A stretch of 64,000 bases of DNA from Allobrachymonas sp. (GTDB taxonomy: Bacteria; Pseudomonadota; Gammaproteobacteria; Burkholderiales; Burkholderiaceae_C), in NCBI GenBank assembly GCA_030529505.1, contig JAUMWT010000002.1, positions 1 to 64,000 on the forward strand, in the 5' to 3' direction. How positions within the stretch are numbered: the stretch's first letter is position 1; each line of letters starts with the position of its first letter. Positions 1-8,516 of this stretch are shown one piece after another. The notes beneath the pieces are model-generated. The model did not search any database. It had not been told where the DNA came from and saw only the letters and a list, made by a program, of their open reading frames with translations. The position numbers and the translations under genes are program-made.

Positions 1-360
1 CCGCATGCCATCGCGGTGACAACAGCCAATGTGAGCGATCGTCAAGGGGCATTGCAAGCTTTGTGGCACAGTGCAAAGAGCTTGAGCCAAGTCAAAGCGT
101 TGTTGTGTGACAGTGGCTATGTGGGCAAGCCCTTTGCACAGGGCGTACAGGACATTCTGGGCGAGCACGTCAAGGTGCAGATAGCCAAGCGCAGTGAGTT
201 GCACACGTTCAAGGTGATGCCCAAGCGCTGGATTGTGGAGCGCAGCTTTGCCTGGCTGGAGAAGAGCAGAAGGCTGTGGAAGAACTGCGAGAGGCTTGTG
301 AACACCAGCTTGCAGTTCATCCACCTTGCTTTCCTGGCTCTTGTCCTCAAAAGATCGTGA
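1..360 (+). CDS. IS5-family transposase, C-terminal part (cut by window edge)
   Basis: The reading frame is open from base 1, so the N-terminal part lies outside the window. The visible 119 residues carry the end of a DDE transposase: an Asp in LLCDSGYVG and the catalytic Glu in WIVERSFAWLEKSRR, the spacing and wording typical of IS5-family (IS427/IS1031-like) enzymes. The stop at 358-360 lies inside the terminal inverted repeat of the element, as is common in compact insertion sequences. Whether the full transposase is intact cannot be judged here. The end of this element matches the ends of the dispersed short repeats in this window, so it is the natural candidate for the enzyme that moves them (inference). 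Confidence 0.85.
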   Translation, partial: PHAIAVTTANVSDRQGALQALWHSAKSLSQVKALLCDSGYVGKPFAQGVQDILGEHVKVQIAKRSELHTFKVMPKRWIVERSFAWLEKSRRLWKNCERLVNTSLQFIHLAFLALVLKRS

Positions 361-368
361 ACAGGTTC
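1..368 (+). mobile_element. Right end of an IS5-type insertion sequence
   Basis: The element runs in from the left edge and ends with the inverted-repeat sequence GAACAGGTTC at 359-368, directly followed by TAA. The next repeat copy starts right after that TAA with GAACCTGTTC. The two ends therefore form a perfect 11-base-arm palindrome (359-369 and 371-381) around one base. The left end is not in the window. Confidence 0.75.
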
Positions 369-371
369 TAA

Positions 372-552
372 GAACCTGTTCAAAATCCCCTCGTGGGCGC
401 TTGATGAATATGGAGGCGGGTGTTTTGCTGTGTTGCGAATCTGTCAATCATCTGACTCATGTTGCACGGGCGATGCACTGCGCCACATGCAAAGATGTAC
501 GCCTTGCATCCCATTCCCTATCCAACCGCCTGTTGAGATTTTGAACAGGTTC
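372..552 (+). repeat. MITE-like repeat, copy 1
   Basis: 181 bp bounded by GAACCTGTTC (372-381) and GAACAGGTTC (543-552), which are inverted repeats of each other; the match extends inward as CAAAATC and GATTTTG. The interior contains the block ending in GATGTACGCCTTGCATCCC that recurs in other copies. Three-base flanks are TAA (left) and CGA (right). No coding capacity. Confidence 0.85.
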
Positions 553-639
553 CGAGCTGAAGCGGCCGCATGGCGCGGGTGGAGGCAACTTAAAGCAGTC
601 GGATATATAGGTGCAATCCCTAATTTGCAAACAAATGTG

Positions 640-2001
640 TTACCACGTTTTGCGCAGGCCCAGGTAGAGCGTTTGCGCACGGGTGTTGAACAGTTGCAGA
701 TTGGCGCGACGGTGGATGGCTTCTGCCCCGGCGAATATTTCCAGTTCGGGCAGCTTGTGCGCATATTCCAGGCGCAGCAGGTGCTTGTGCACGCGGCGTT
801 TGCGCTTGTTTTCAAGCAGCGGGCTGTAGCCGTTTTGATCGCGCGTGTGTTCGTATTCGTAGTCCAGCTGCCAACGGTTGCGGCCGCGTTGCAGCCAATG
901 GCTGACGGCCAAGGCGGTTTGCTGCTGTTTGCCGCCTGCACGGTGGGCGGCATGGCTGGGGCTGTCTTGCCCGGCGCGCGCTTCCACGCGCCAGTTGGCA
1001 CACAGGCTGCGCGCTTGCAGGCCTTGGTAGTGGCTGTTGACGTTGCTGCCGCTGGGGAATTGTTGCAAGGCGCCTTCCGCGCCCAGGCGCAAGCGGCAGC
1101 CCAGGGCGGCCAAGTCCATGTCCCAGCCGATGGCGCCGCCCAGTTCGCGGTAGAAATGGCCCTTGTTGTTGAAGGCCGCGGTGACGTAAGCCTGTGCGAA
1201 GGGGCCGTGCGATTGGATGCTGGCGTTTTCAACCAGGCCGCGGGCCACGGCGTAGCTGGCGCGCTTTTCGCCGGGTGTTTGGTGCAGGCTGCCCGATAGC
1301 GCGCCATACCACATGCGGCCGGGGGCTGGGCCGGGGCTTTGAAAGCGCACGTGGCCGCTCAGGCGCCAGAACATGCCGGCGCGCGGGCCTTCGATCAGGG
1401 TCACGGGCACACGCCCGCCGGGCAGGGTCAGCTCGAACTGGCTGCGCACGGGGCTGGCGAGCAGGTTGTTGTCATGCCCCAGGGTGAGGCTGATCTGTTT
1501 TTGCCAGCCCGTTTGCTGCATGGCCAGGGGGGCAGAGGGGGCTGGGCTGGCCGTGGCCTGGGCCAGCGCCAGGCGGATGGGCGCTGGCAGGTCGGGCTGG
1601 CTGTCCAGCTCTTGCAACAGGGATTGCGCGGCCAGCGTATCGCCCATGCCTTGCAGGGCGAGGAAGAATTCAAAGCGCGATTCGGCATGCTGCGGGCGCA
1701 GCAGCAAGGCCAGCTCCAGCCGTTCGGCCGCTTCGGTGTGGCGTTGCAAGGCGTTGAGGACTTGGCCCAGCAGCAGCTGGTAATCGGCGTTTTTGCTGCA
1801 TTGCGCTTCGCGGGCGAGGTCGGTGTAGCCGGCGATCAGCTCTTGCTGCACCAGAGCGGGCGCGGGCAGTTCGCAATCGGCGGCCTGAATGTCGCTCACC
1901 GGCGCAGAAGCAGCAACAGCTGGCAGCGCCCACAGGGCCAAAGCAGCCAGTGGCGCAATGCCGCGCCAAGCGGGGGAGGGCATCAACGGGAGCAAGGCCA
2001 T
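640..2001 (-). CDS. TPR-containing outer-membrane beta-barrel protein
   Basis: 453 residues. An Ala/Leu-rich export signal (about residues 1-30) is followed by a helical, TPR-like section (about 35-165; LLGQVLNALQRHTEAAERLE and similar) and then about 280 residues of alternating beta-strand sequence, starting at ISLTLGHDNNLLAS and ending in an aromatic C-terminus (LRKTW), as expected of an outer-membrane barrel. The overall shape recalls Slam-type or other TPR-plus-barrel secretion proteins, but I do not recognise a named family. It starts 12 bases after the cyclase gene, so it is the third gene of the operon. Its role is unknown; an exported sensor or secretion partner of the FecR-domain protein is a guess. 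Confidence 0.7.
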   Translation of the reverse strand: MALLPLMPSPAWRGIAPLAALALWALPAVAASAPVSDIQAADCELPAPALVQQELIAGYTDLAREAQCSKNADYQLLLGQVLNALQRHTEAAERLELALLLRPQHAESRFEFFLALQGMGDTLAAQSLLQELDSQPDLPAPIRLALAQATASPAPSAPLAMQQTGWQKQISLTLGHDNNLLASPVRSQFELTLPGGRVPVTLIEGPRAGMFWRLSGHVRFQSPGPAPGRMWYGALSGSLHQTPGEKRASYAVARGLVENASIQSHGPFAQAYVTAAFNNKGHFYRELGGAIGWDMDLAALGCRLRLGAEGALQQFPSGSNVNSHYQGLQARSLCANWRVEARAGQDSPSHAAHRAGGKQQQTALAVSHWLQRGRNRWQLDYEYEHTRDQNGYSPLLENKRKRRVHKHLLRLEYAHKLPELEIFAGAEAIHRRANLQLFNTRAQTLYLGLRKTW

Positions 2002-2013
2002 GTGAAAAGGGAG

Positions 2014-3954
2014 CTAATCAGCCTGGGGCACACGGCGCTGCAGGGGATAGGCGTAGATGCGGCAGGGGTTGAGCATGCCGTCGAGCAAGAAGACGCCTTG
2101 CGATTCGAAGGGGTGATCTTCGCCCAGGGCAGCGACCAGGTTTTCGCCCGCCAGCAGGGGGTGGGCCAATTCGGTGCTCATTTTTTCCAGGCGAATGGCC
2201 AGAGTGACAGGATGCCCCAAAGCCAGATGGGTGCGGCGCCGCGCCGGGCCGAAGGAGCCGACCGTGGCGTGGCCGCTTTCCAGGCCCACGCCCAGCGCCA
2301 GCGGCTGCAGCACGGGGTCGTCGTTGAGTTGCGGCAGAAACTCGCCGGCCCGATCGAGCAAGGCCAGGCCCGCGGCCAGGGCCGAACTGGCCAGGCGCTT
2401 CATGTCTGCGGCGGCTGTGGGCGCATGCGCCGGGGTTTGCCAAACGGCCAGAATGGCATCGCCCTGAATGGATTCGATGATGCCGCCGTGCTGCTCGACG
2501 ATTTCCGTGGCCACGGCGATGAAGGCGTGCAGCACGGCCGCACTTTCTTCGGGCGGGCGCTGCTCGCAATAGGCCGAGAAGTTGCGGATGTCGGCATACA
2601 GCGCGACGATGCCGGAGCGGTTGGCCTCGATAGCGTCCGAAGGATCGCGCAATGCCAAGGCCGCGGCCACCGGGCGCGGCAGGTAGCTGGAGAGGTGCGA
2701 GTAGATGCGGTCGCGCTCATGGCGGCTCCAGGCGTATTCGAGCGCCGACAGATTGAGCGCGCTGAGCAGCACAAACAAAGCCGGCGGCACCCAGGCCAGC
2801 CACAGCGCCGCCTGCGCAAGCAACATGGCCTTGAGGCCAAACAGCAGCAGCGCCCCGGCCAATGCGCCCAGCAGCAAAGTGCTGCTGCGGTATTGGCGCT
2901 GCCTGCGCGCCAGGCAGCACAGCGCCACGGCGCCCAGCAGGCCCAGCGCCATGCCCCAGATCAGGCTGAAGCGCGGCTCGCGCGGAATGCGGCCATCGAG
3001 CAGGCCCACCAGAAACTGCGCATGCACCAGCACGCCCGAACCGGGCTTGCTGAAGGGGGTGGCGATGCGATCGTTCATGCCCAGGGCGGTGCTGCCTACC
3101 ACGGCCCAGGCGTTTTCGAGCAGGCCGGCGGGCACGCGCTGCTCCAGCAAATCGCGCGCCGAGATCGACACGAAGGCCTGCGGATGCACGCTCCAGGGCA
3201 CCCGCACATGGCCACGCGCATTGACGGCAATCGCCTGCTCGGCCAAAGGCAGGCCCGTCAGTTGCCAGGCCGGGGCCAGCAGACCCCTGCCCGGCTGCAA
3301 TTGCACTTGATCCATGCTGTGCGAGGCGCGCATGGCCGCAGCCAGAAACAGCGCGGGGTAGGCTTTGTCGTGGTGGCAGATGAAGGCGGGCTGGGCGCGC
3401 ACCGAGCCGTCTGCCGCCAGCTCGGGCGTGATGTGCCCGGCGGGCAGATCGGCAAAGCTGGCGGTGTTGCCCAAATAGTCGTTGGTGGCGGTAAACACGG
3501 CCGGGCAATGCGCCCAGGGCATGGCGCCGCTAAGCTGGCCCTGCTGCAGTTGCGCACCGTGAATGGCAAAAACCTGAGAGATGATGGCCTGATTGCGCGC
3601 CAGCGTGGTGGCCAGTTCCTCGTCGCCTTCTTTGCTGTCGGCAAACACCAGGTCGTAAACCTGCAGGGCGGTGCCTTCGTCGTGCAGGCGTTGGCTGAGT
3701 TGGGCGATGCGTTCGCGCGGCCAGGGCCAGGGGCCGAACTGCGCCAGGCTGGCTTCGTCGATGTCGATGATGATGACGCGGCGCTCGGTTTGCTGCGAGG
3801 CCGTTTGGCGCCAGACCCAGTCGGTCGAGCGTTCCTCAAGAACGGAGAGCGTGGACGAGAACCACGCCCCCACGCCTGCCAGCATCAGGCCGGCCAACGC
3901 CAGGGCGATGAGGCTGCGCTTCCAGAAGCCCGAGAACAGCGCCGACAGTTGCAA
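2014..3954 (-). CDS. CHASE2-domain adenylate/guanylate cyclase-like protein
   Basis: 646 residues. One N-terminal membrane segment (about 14-33), a CHASE2 sensor domain outside the membrane (about 40-320), three further membrane segments (about 330-410) and a class III nucleotide-cyclase domain (about 450-630). Both metal-binding Asp motifs are visible (LYADIRNFS and QGDAILAVW). The usual NxxxR transition-state motif reads TLAIR, so the Arg is kept but the Asn is Thr (codon at 2203-2205), which may alter activity. The start is TTG placed directly after the TGA of the upstream FecR-type gene; starting later would remove part of the first membrane helix. Expected product is a cyclic nucleotide; the divergent CRP-like regulator fits as receiver (inference). 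Confidence 0.85.
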   Translation of the reverse strand: MQLSALFSGFWKRSLIALALAGLMLAGVGAWFSSTLSVLEERSTDWVWRQTASQQTERRVIIIDIDEASLAQFGPWPWPRERIAQLSQRLHDEGTALQVYDLVFADSKEGDEELATTLARNQAIISQVFAIHGAQLQQGQLSGAMPWAHCPAVFTATNDYLGNTASFADLPAGHITPELAADGSVRAQPAFICHHDKAYPALFLAAAMRASHSMDQVQLQPGRGLLAPAWQLTGLPLAEQAIAVNARGHVRVPWSVHPQAFVSISARDLLEQRVPAGLLENAWAVVGSTALGMNDRIATPFSKPGSGVLVHAQFLVGLLDGRIPREPRFSLIWGMALGLLGAVALCCLARRQRQYRSSTLLLGALAGALLLFGLKAMLLAQAALWLAWVPPALFVLLSALNLSALEYAWSRHERDRIYSHLSSYLPRPVAAALALRDPSDAIEANRSGIVALYADIRNFSAYCEQRPPEESAAVLHAFIAVATEIVEQHGGIIESIQGDAILAVWQTPAHAPTAAADMKRLASSALAAGLALLDRAGEFLPQLNDDPVLQPLALGVGLESGHATVGSFGPARRRTHLALGHPVTLAIRLEKMSTELAHPLLAGENLVAALGEDHPFESQGVFLLDGMLNPCRIYAYPLQRRVPQAD

Positions 3955-5325
3955 TCAATGCCCCCACAGGGTCAGGCCGCTGATTTGCCCGTGGGCTGCG
4001 CGCTGCTCGAACAGATAGCCCGCCTGGCGGGCGTCGTGGCTCAGGCTGCCGGCCAGGTGCTGCCCGGCCGCTGCCTTGGGCAGCAAAGCGCCGTCGGGGC
4101 CGATGCGGCCTTCGGTCGCGAAGCGGGCCGAGCCCACCTCGCTGCCGCTCAAATCCAGCTGGGTGGCAAAAGTGCCGGCTTGAAAATTCACGTCCAGGCG
4201 CGGGTTGTGAATCGCCACGGGCTGCCCGAACAGGCCGGGGCGGCTGTAGGCGGCCGAGCCTTCCTTCATGGCAAAACTGGCTTGGCCCTGCCCGCCCAGA
4301 TAGTGCGGGTGGGTGAGTCCGTCTCGATAAAGGGTGGTGACGAAATTGCTCGCAATGGCCTGCATGCCTGCCATCTGCTCGGGCTGCTGGGGCCGCGCCG
4401 TGGCGATGCTGTTGGCAGGAATGCCCCAGCCAAAGGCGTTGCGCAGCCAGCGCATGGGCTTGTCGGCGGCGATTTCGACCGGGGGAGATGGCTGGGTGTC
4501 GGGGAGCGGGGCATCAGGGATGCTGCTGAGCGGGGCAGCATGGCTAGCAAATGCTTCCTTGATCTGGCTTTCGGCCGGACTCAGCTTGGTGGCCTCTTGA
4601 ATCTGCGTGGCGGCCAGCAGGGTGCTTGGCCCCAGAATCTGCGCAGGCGCAGCCGCGGCAATCATCTGGGGGCTGGTGGCGCCGCGCGATGAATCAAAGG
4701 CAAGCGTTTGCTTGCCCATATTGGCGCTCAGCAGCACGCCATCGTCGGGCTGGCAGTTGCCTGCGGGGCAGTCGTTGAGCGGCGTCATGACGATGGCGCC
4801 CGTGACGACGTGCGCCTGGGTTTTTTGCGGCTCGGTTTGCACCACGAAATCGGTGCCCTTGATGCCGATGGCCACCACCGGGGTATTGAGGCGGAAGCGC
4901 TCGCGGTTTTCCTCACCCCAGGCGCCGGTGATGGAGCGCATCACGCCTTGCTCCAGATTGAAATGGATGCTTGCCGAGGCGCTGCCTTGGTGGTTTTTGC
5001 CGCCCTTGCCCTTGTTGGCGTGGGCGTAGTTCTGAATGTGCAGGCGGCTCAAGGGGCGCACGCTGACCAGGCCGCCATCGACAAAGCGGATGTGCACATG
5101 GCCGCCAGCGGCCGTTTCCAGCCGGTCGCCCACCTGGATGCGCAGGCCGCGCGTGACGGCCCCGCGTACCTCGGGCGCATCGGCGCGGATCACGGCCGCT
5201 TGGCCGATGACCGTGGTAACCTCGCCCACCACCTGGGCGGCCAGTGCCTGCGCGGGCAGGCTGCCCAAGGCCAGAGTCAGGCTGAACAAGAGCTTGCGAG
5301 CGGGCAAAAAGCGTGAGCTGGGCAT
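3955..5325 (-). CDS. FecR-domain periplasmic protein
   Basis: 456 residues with a clear signal peptide (about 1-29, cut near AQALAAQ). Residues about 30-190 form a FecR domain: VGEVTTVIGQAAVIR, VGDRLETAAGGHVHIRFVDGG, and LNTPVVAIGIKGTDFVV. The C-terminal 250 residues are low in recognisable features. An AACGGAGG ribosome-binding site sits just ahead of the ATG. It is the first gene of a leftward operon with the CHASE2 cyclase and the TPR/barrel protein; FecR-type and CHASE2-cyclase genes often occur side by side in proteobacteria. The ligand or partner it binds is not known. Confidence 0.82.
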   Translation of the reverse strand: MPSSRFLPARKLLFSLTLALGSLPAQALAAQVVGEVTTVIGQAAVIRADAPEVRGAVTRGLRIQVGDRLETAAGGHVHIRFVDGGLVSVRPLSRLHIQNYAHANKGKGGKNHQGSASASIHFNLEQGVMRSITGAWGEENRERFRLNTPVVAIGIKGTDFVVQTEPQKTQAHVVTGAIVMTPLNDCPAGNCQPDDGVLLSANMGKQTLAFDSSRGATSPQMIAAAAPAQILGPSTLLAATQIQEATKLSPAESQIKEAFASHAAPLSSIPDAPLPDTQPSPPVEIAADKPMRWLRNAFGWGIPANSIATARPQQPEQMAGMQAIASNFVTTLYRDGLTHPHYLGGQGQASFAMKEGSAAYSRPGLFGQPVAIHNPRLDVNFQAGTFATQLDLSGSEVGSARFATEGRIGPDGALLPKAAAGQHLAGSLSHDARQAGYLFEQRAAHGQISGLTLWGH

Positions 5326-5714
5326 GATGGCCTCCGTTGCGCCTGAAGGCGGCGATAAGGGGTGGCTGTATCAGCGGAATCGGGATGTATAAGCAAGAAA
5401 ACATTCTACCCGCGTTGACGGCTCGTTACAATGAGCGCAAGCGCTTGCGCCGCGCGCTTTTCAGCGTCTTTTGAGCGTTTTTGTGGCTGGTTTTCACATC
5501 GCTTTTCATTCCGCCTTTTTCGTTCCGCTTTGGCCTGGCAGATGCTTCAAGGGTGATGCTTCAAGGGCATCTGCAATCTGCAGATGGGCGGCCCGCCGTC
5601 GGCCAGTAGGGCCAGCAGATACATGAATCGCACCGGCGCATGCAGGCCCAGCATGCGCCCGCGCAGTGAAGCAGCACTTCTCCGACCCACCCCTTTTCTT
5701 TTTTTCCCAGCCCT
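5326..5714 (+). promoter_or_regulatory. Divergent promoter region between FecR operon and CRP-like gene
   Basis: 389 bp between two divergent starts, so both promoters must lie here. It holds an imperfect series of GCGCTTTT / GCGTCTTTT / GCGTTTTT motifs (about 5451-5480) and a 14-bp tandem duplication GATGCTTCAAGGG(T/C) at 5541-5554 and 5555-5568. I could not fix -35/-10 boxes. Confidence 0.45.
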
Positions 5715-6416
5715 ATGCCGATACCGTTTCAGAGGCTCCTTCACGTGGGTTTGCTGGAGTCTTTGCCGGAAGAAGTTCTGTTCAGAATTTCCACGCAAGT
5801 GACGGAAAAGCAGTTTTCCCGCCGCGAAGTGGTGCTGGCCAAGGGGCAGGCCCAGGCCGGCTTCGGCTTCTTGATCGAAGGCAGCTTGCAGGGGGTGGAT
5901 TTCACCGTGGATGGGCGAAGCGCCGGCCTGTATTTCATCAACCCCGGGGATTTCTTTGGCGAGCTTTCCGTCATCGATCACCAGGCGCCGGCCGAACACA
6001 TCATCGCCACGGCCAAATCCTCCGTGGCCATGATGGACGCAGCCGTGGCGCGGCAGTGGATTTTGTCCACCCCCGTGCTGGCGCAGCGCGTCATGCTGCG
6101 GCTGGCCCAGCGCGTGCGCGAGGCCACGGCGCAACGCACCCTGCTGAGCCTGCCCAGCCCCATGCAGCGCCTGTGCGTGCAGCTGCTGCAACTCTCGCGC
6201 CAGGATGGCGGCGGCGCGCCCGGTATTGATCCGATTCCCACCCATCAGGAACTGGCCATCATGATCAACAGCAGCCGCGAAACCGTTACGCGCGCCTTTC
6301 AGGTGCTGGCCTTGCACCAAGCCATCAAGCGCGATGGCAGCGCACTGCGCCTCATGCGCCCCGATCTGCTGAACGACATCGGCCTGGGGCAATCCACCGA
6401 AGTGAGCCTGAAATAA
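5715..6416 (+). CDS. CRP/FNR-family transcriptional regulator
   Basis: 233 residues. The N-terminal half is a cyclic-nucleotide-binding fold (GFGFLIEGSL, then INPGDFFGELSVID, the GEL phosphate-cassette region); the C-terminal 80 residues carry the winged helix-turn-helix (PTHQELAIMINSSRETVTRA). No N-terminal cysteines, so it is not an oxygen-sensing FNR with an iron-sulfur cluster. It is transcribed away from the FecR / CHASE2-cyclase / barrel operon. That pairing suggests it reads the cyclic nucleotide made by the neighbouring cyclase and regulates the operon, but this is inferred from position only. A short repeat begins six bases after its stop. Confidence 0.88.
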   Translation: MPIPFQRLLHVGLLESLPEEVLFRISTQVTEKQFSRREVVLAKGQAQAGFGFLIEGSLQGVDFTVDGRSAGLYFINPGDFFGELSVIDHQAPAEHIIATAKSSVAMMDAAVARQWILSTPVLAQRVMLRLAQRVREATAQRTLLSLPSPMQRLCVQLLQLSRQDGGGAPGIDPIPTHQELAIMINSSRETVTRAFQVLALHQAIKRDGSALRLMRPDLLNDIGLGQSTEVSLK

Positions 6417-6422
6417 CCCTGA

Positions 6423-6608
6423 GAACCTGCTCAAAGCCCCCTCACGCGCACTTGACTTGAATGATGGCAGCGAGAGGGCGCTTGCCGTGTTGCAAATCTT
6501 GTCCCATGGCATGGGCTGCCTATGCGGTGGCCACATACACAGATGTGTGCCTTGCGCCCCATCCCGTTCCATGCCTAATCACCTCGCGTTGAGACTTTGA
6601 ATAGGCTC
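6423..6608 (+). repeat. MITE-like repeat, copy 2
   Basis: 186 bp with ends GAACCTGCTC and GAATAGGCTC (inverted, two mismatches). It starts right after a TGA triplet (6420-6422), six bases past the stop of the CRP-like gene. The interior has the family block CTTGCCGTGTTGCAAATCTT and the ACAGATGTGTGCCTTGCGCC stretch. Confidence 0.82.
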
Positions 6609-6957
6609 TGGGATCGCGGCCTGCTGGCAGGTTGCCGTGCCGCCGTTTTGATGAAGGCGGGCGCTGGCTGGGCGTGTTTGTGGCCATGTCGTTCGCATCA
6701 TCCGCATCTCGGCGAAAAGGCCTGAATCAGTCCAGCGGATGTTTGTGGCACAGCAGGCAATCCCGAGCGATGGCCTTGGGCCGCCCGCTTGCGTTGCCGG
6801 GGGCGGCCAATCCGGGGCTGTGCATTTGTTGCGCATTGCTTAGCTGGTGACGGCCAACAGCAGACTGCCTTGTCGGGTTAATGGGCTTGCGCTAAACTGC
6901 CCCGGATTGTCCGGCGCTGCCGGTTTTTCAGCTCATCGCAACAAGAAAGGGTTTGCC
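6609..6957. other. Intergenic region upstream of dps
   Basis: 349 bp with no convincing open frame. It must carry the dps promoter, but no OxyR- or sigma-type box was clear enough to place. The last bases (AAGAAAGGGTTTGCC) hold the ribosome-binding site. Confidence 0.4.
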
Positions 6958-7461
6958 ATGTCTCGTAAGAAGTTTCCTGCTTCAGTTCTTTCCGTCAACA
7001 TCGGGATCGACGCCAAGGATCGCAAAAAAATCGCCAATGGCCTGTCGGCACTGCTGGCGGACAGCTACACCCTGTATCTGATGACGCACAACTTCCACTG
7101 GAACGTGACCGGGCCGCATTTCAACAGCCTGCACGCCATGTTCATGGAGCAATACACCGAGCAGTGGAATGCGCTGGACGACATCGCCGAGCGCATCCGC
7201 TCGCTGGGCATTGCCGCGCCTGGCACTTATCGCGAGTTTTCCAAACTTTCTTCGATTCAGGAAGTCGAGGGCGTGCCTTCCGCCATGGAAATGGTGCAGC
7301 ATCTGGTGCTGGCGCAAGAGGCCGCTGCCCGCACGGCCCGCAAAGTGTTTGAAGCGGCCGAAGCGGCCAATGACCAGCCCACGTGCGACTTGTTGACCCA
7401 GCGCATGGACGTGCACGAAAAAACCGCCTGGATGCTGCGCAGCCTGCTGGAAACGGCTTGA
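6958..7461 (+). CDS. dps: Dps-family DNA-binding ferritin-like protein
   Basis: 167 residues, normal for Dps. The ferroxidase-site motif is seen in LMTHNFHWNVTGPHFNSLHAMFMEQY (His and Asp/Glu ligands continue in EQWNALDDIAERI), and the family helix MDVHEKTAWMLRSLLE closes the protein. It is a cytoplasmic dodecamer that stores iron and protects DNA against peroxide. An in-frame ATG lies 111 bases upstream, but the ATG at 6958 follows AAGAAAGG and gives the family N-terminus. A rho-independent terminator follows. Together with ahpC, ahpF and fur nearby it belongs to the oxidative-stress/iron set. Confidence 0.95.
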   Translation: MSRKKFPASVLSVNIGIDAKDRKKIANGLSALLADSYTLYLMTHNFHWNVTGPHFNSLHAMFMEQYTEQWNALDDIAERIRSLGIAAPGTYREFSKLSSIQEVEGVPSAMEMVQHLVLAQEAAARTARKVFEAAEAANDQPTCDLLTQRMDVHEKTAWMLRSLLETA

Positions 7462-7520
7462 TACAGCGCGCCTGGCGTGCATGCGGCACAGTCGGCTTGT
7501 TTGCGCGACTGCGTCTTTCC

Positions 7521-7548
7521 AAAAAAACCGGCCGAGCGCCGGTTTTTT
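7521..7548 (+). terminator. Rho-independent terminator after dps
   Basis: Stem ACCGGC / GCCGGT with a five-base loop, followed by TTTTTT. It lies 60 bp past the dps stop. Confidence 0.85.
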
Positions 7549-7817
7549 CATGGCCGGATTGTCGTTCGGCTTGGCTGCAGGTGCTGAGCCCAGCAGGGCG
7601 CTTGTTTGGGGCGCGCAGTGAACAATCAGCGCCAAGCTCGATGGAATGAAAAAGCAGGTATGAAGTGTGGGACAAACGGTGCGTCGGCTCCAAACCGGGT
7701 AGGCGATTCGCTTGCGTTGTGAGTGCAGCCACACCGGGACGACGCCTTGGCTGCTTGAAGCAACACTGGCGGGCACGGGCGCAGAGCATTCCTTGTTAGT
7801 TAAGTTGGGAGAGGCAA
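7549..7817. other. Intergenic region upstream of DUF2939 gene
   Basis: Open frames here are shadows. Nothing recognisable apart from the TTGGGAGAGGCAA ribosome-binding region in front of the next gene. Confidence 0.35.
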
Positions 7818-8516
7818 ATGAGCACGTCAAAGCAAGCAACAAAACCCTGGGGCCTTGCTGCGGTCATCGGCCTGATCCTGCTGTTGGCTGCTTACTACCT
7901 AGCATCGCCGTGGGTGGCCTTGGCGCGCCTCAAGGCCGATGCGCAGGCGCGCCGCACGGATCGCATGAGCCAATATATCGACTTTGCGGCTGTGCGTGCC
8001 TCCATCAAAGCGCAATGGCTCGCCCGCTTGCAGGAAGAAATGCCAGCCGACGACGCCAGGCAAGGGCTGGCCGCCTTGGGCATGGCGCTGGCCGGTGCGG
8101 CGCTGGAGCCAGTGGTGCACGTGCTGGCTTCGCCCCAGGGGCTGGTGGCCATGATGAATGGCGAAAACCCCCTGCCCGGCTTTGACCGCCTGGGCATTGC
8201 CGTGCCGCCGCCCGTGGTTGCAGAGCAGCGCCCTGCTCCGTCACCGGTTGTGCCCCCTGCGGATGCGGCGCAGGGGCAGGTGAATCGGCCGGGATCAGCC
8301 GGTCAGCCAGCCGCGCCGCAAGCCGGCTCTGGTGCCGATGCCGCATCGCCCGCCAGCACAGCAGCCAAGCGGCCCTGGCGCTTGCGTTATGAGGGTTTGA
8401 ACCGCGTGGTGATTCAGCGCCAGCCCGCACATGCGGACGAGCCCTATCTGCTCATGCACAGGCGGGGCTTGTTTGGCTGGCAAGTGGTGGACGTGCACTT
8501 GGGCCGCTTGTGGTGA
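7818..8516 (+). CDS. DUF2939 membrane-anchored protein
   Basis: 232 residues. One N-terminal membrane segment (about 12-30, GLAAVIGLILLLAAYYLAS) leads into SPWVALARLKADAQARRTDRM and YIDFAAVRASIKAQW, the signature of the DUF2939 family of small inner-membrane proteins in betaproteobacteria. A Pro/Ala-rich linker (about 130-180) separates this from a C-terminal beta-rich piece ending GWQVVDVHL. Function unknown. It stands alone between dps and the carbonic anhydrase gene. GGGAGAGG upstream supports the start. Confidence 0.8.
   Translation: MSTSKQATKPWGLAAVIGLILLLAAYYLASPWVALARLKADAQARRTDRMSQYIDFAAVRASIKAQWLARLQEEMPADDARQGLAALGMALAGAALEPVVHVLASPQGLVAMMNGENPLPGFDRLGIAVPPPVVAEQRPAPSPVVPPADAAQGQVNRPGSAGQPAAPQAGSGADAASPASTAAKRPWRLRYEGLNRVVIQRQPAHADEPYLLMHRRGLFGWQVVDVHLGRLW

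Noticed and set aside
1339-4692. 1117-residue rightward open frame
   Set aside because: It lies opposite three well-supported genes and its composition (Gln/Gly/Arg/Ala-rich) is that of an antisense shadow.
5485-5505. CRP site (TGTGG...TCACA) before the CRP-like gene
   Set aside because: The half-sites are one base too far apart for a standard 16-bp CRP site and one half deviates.
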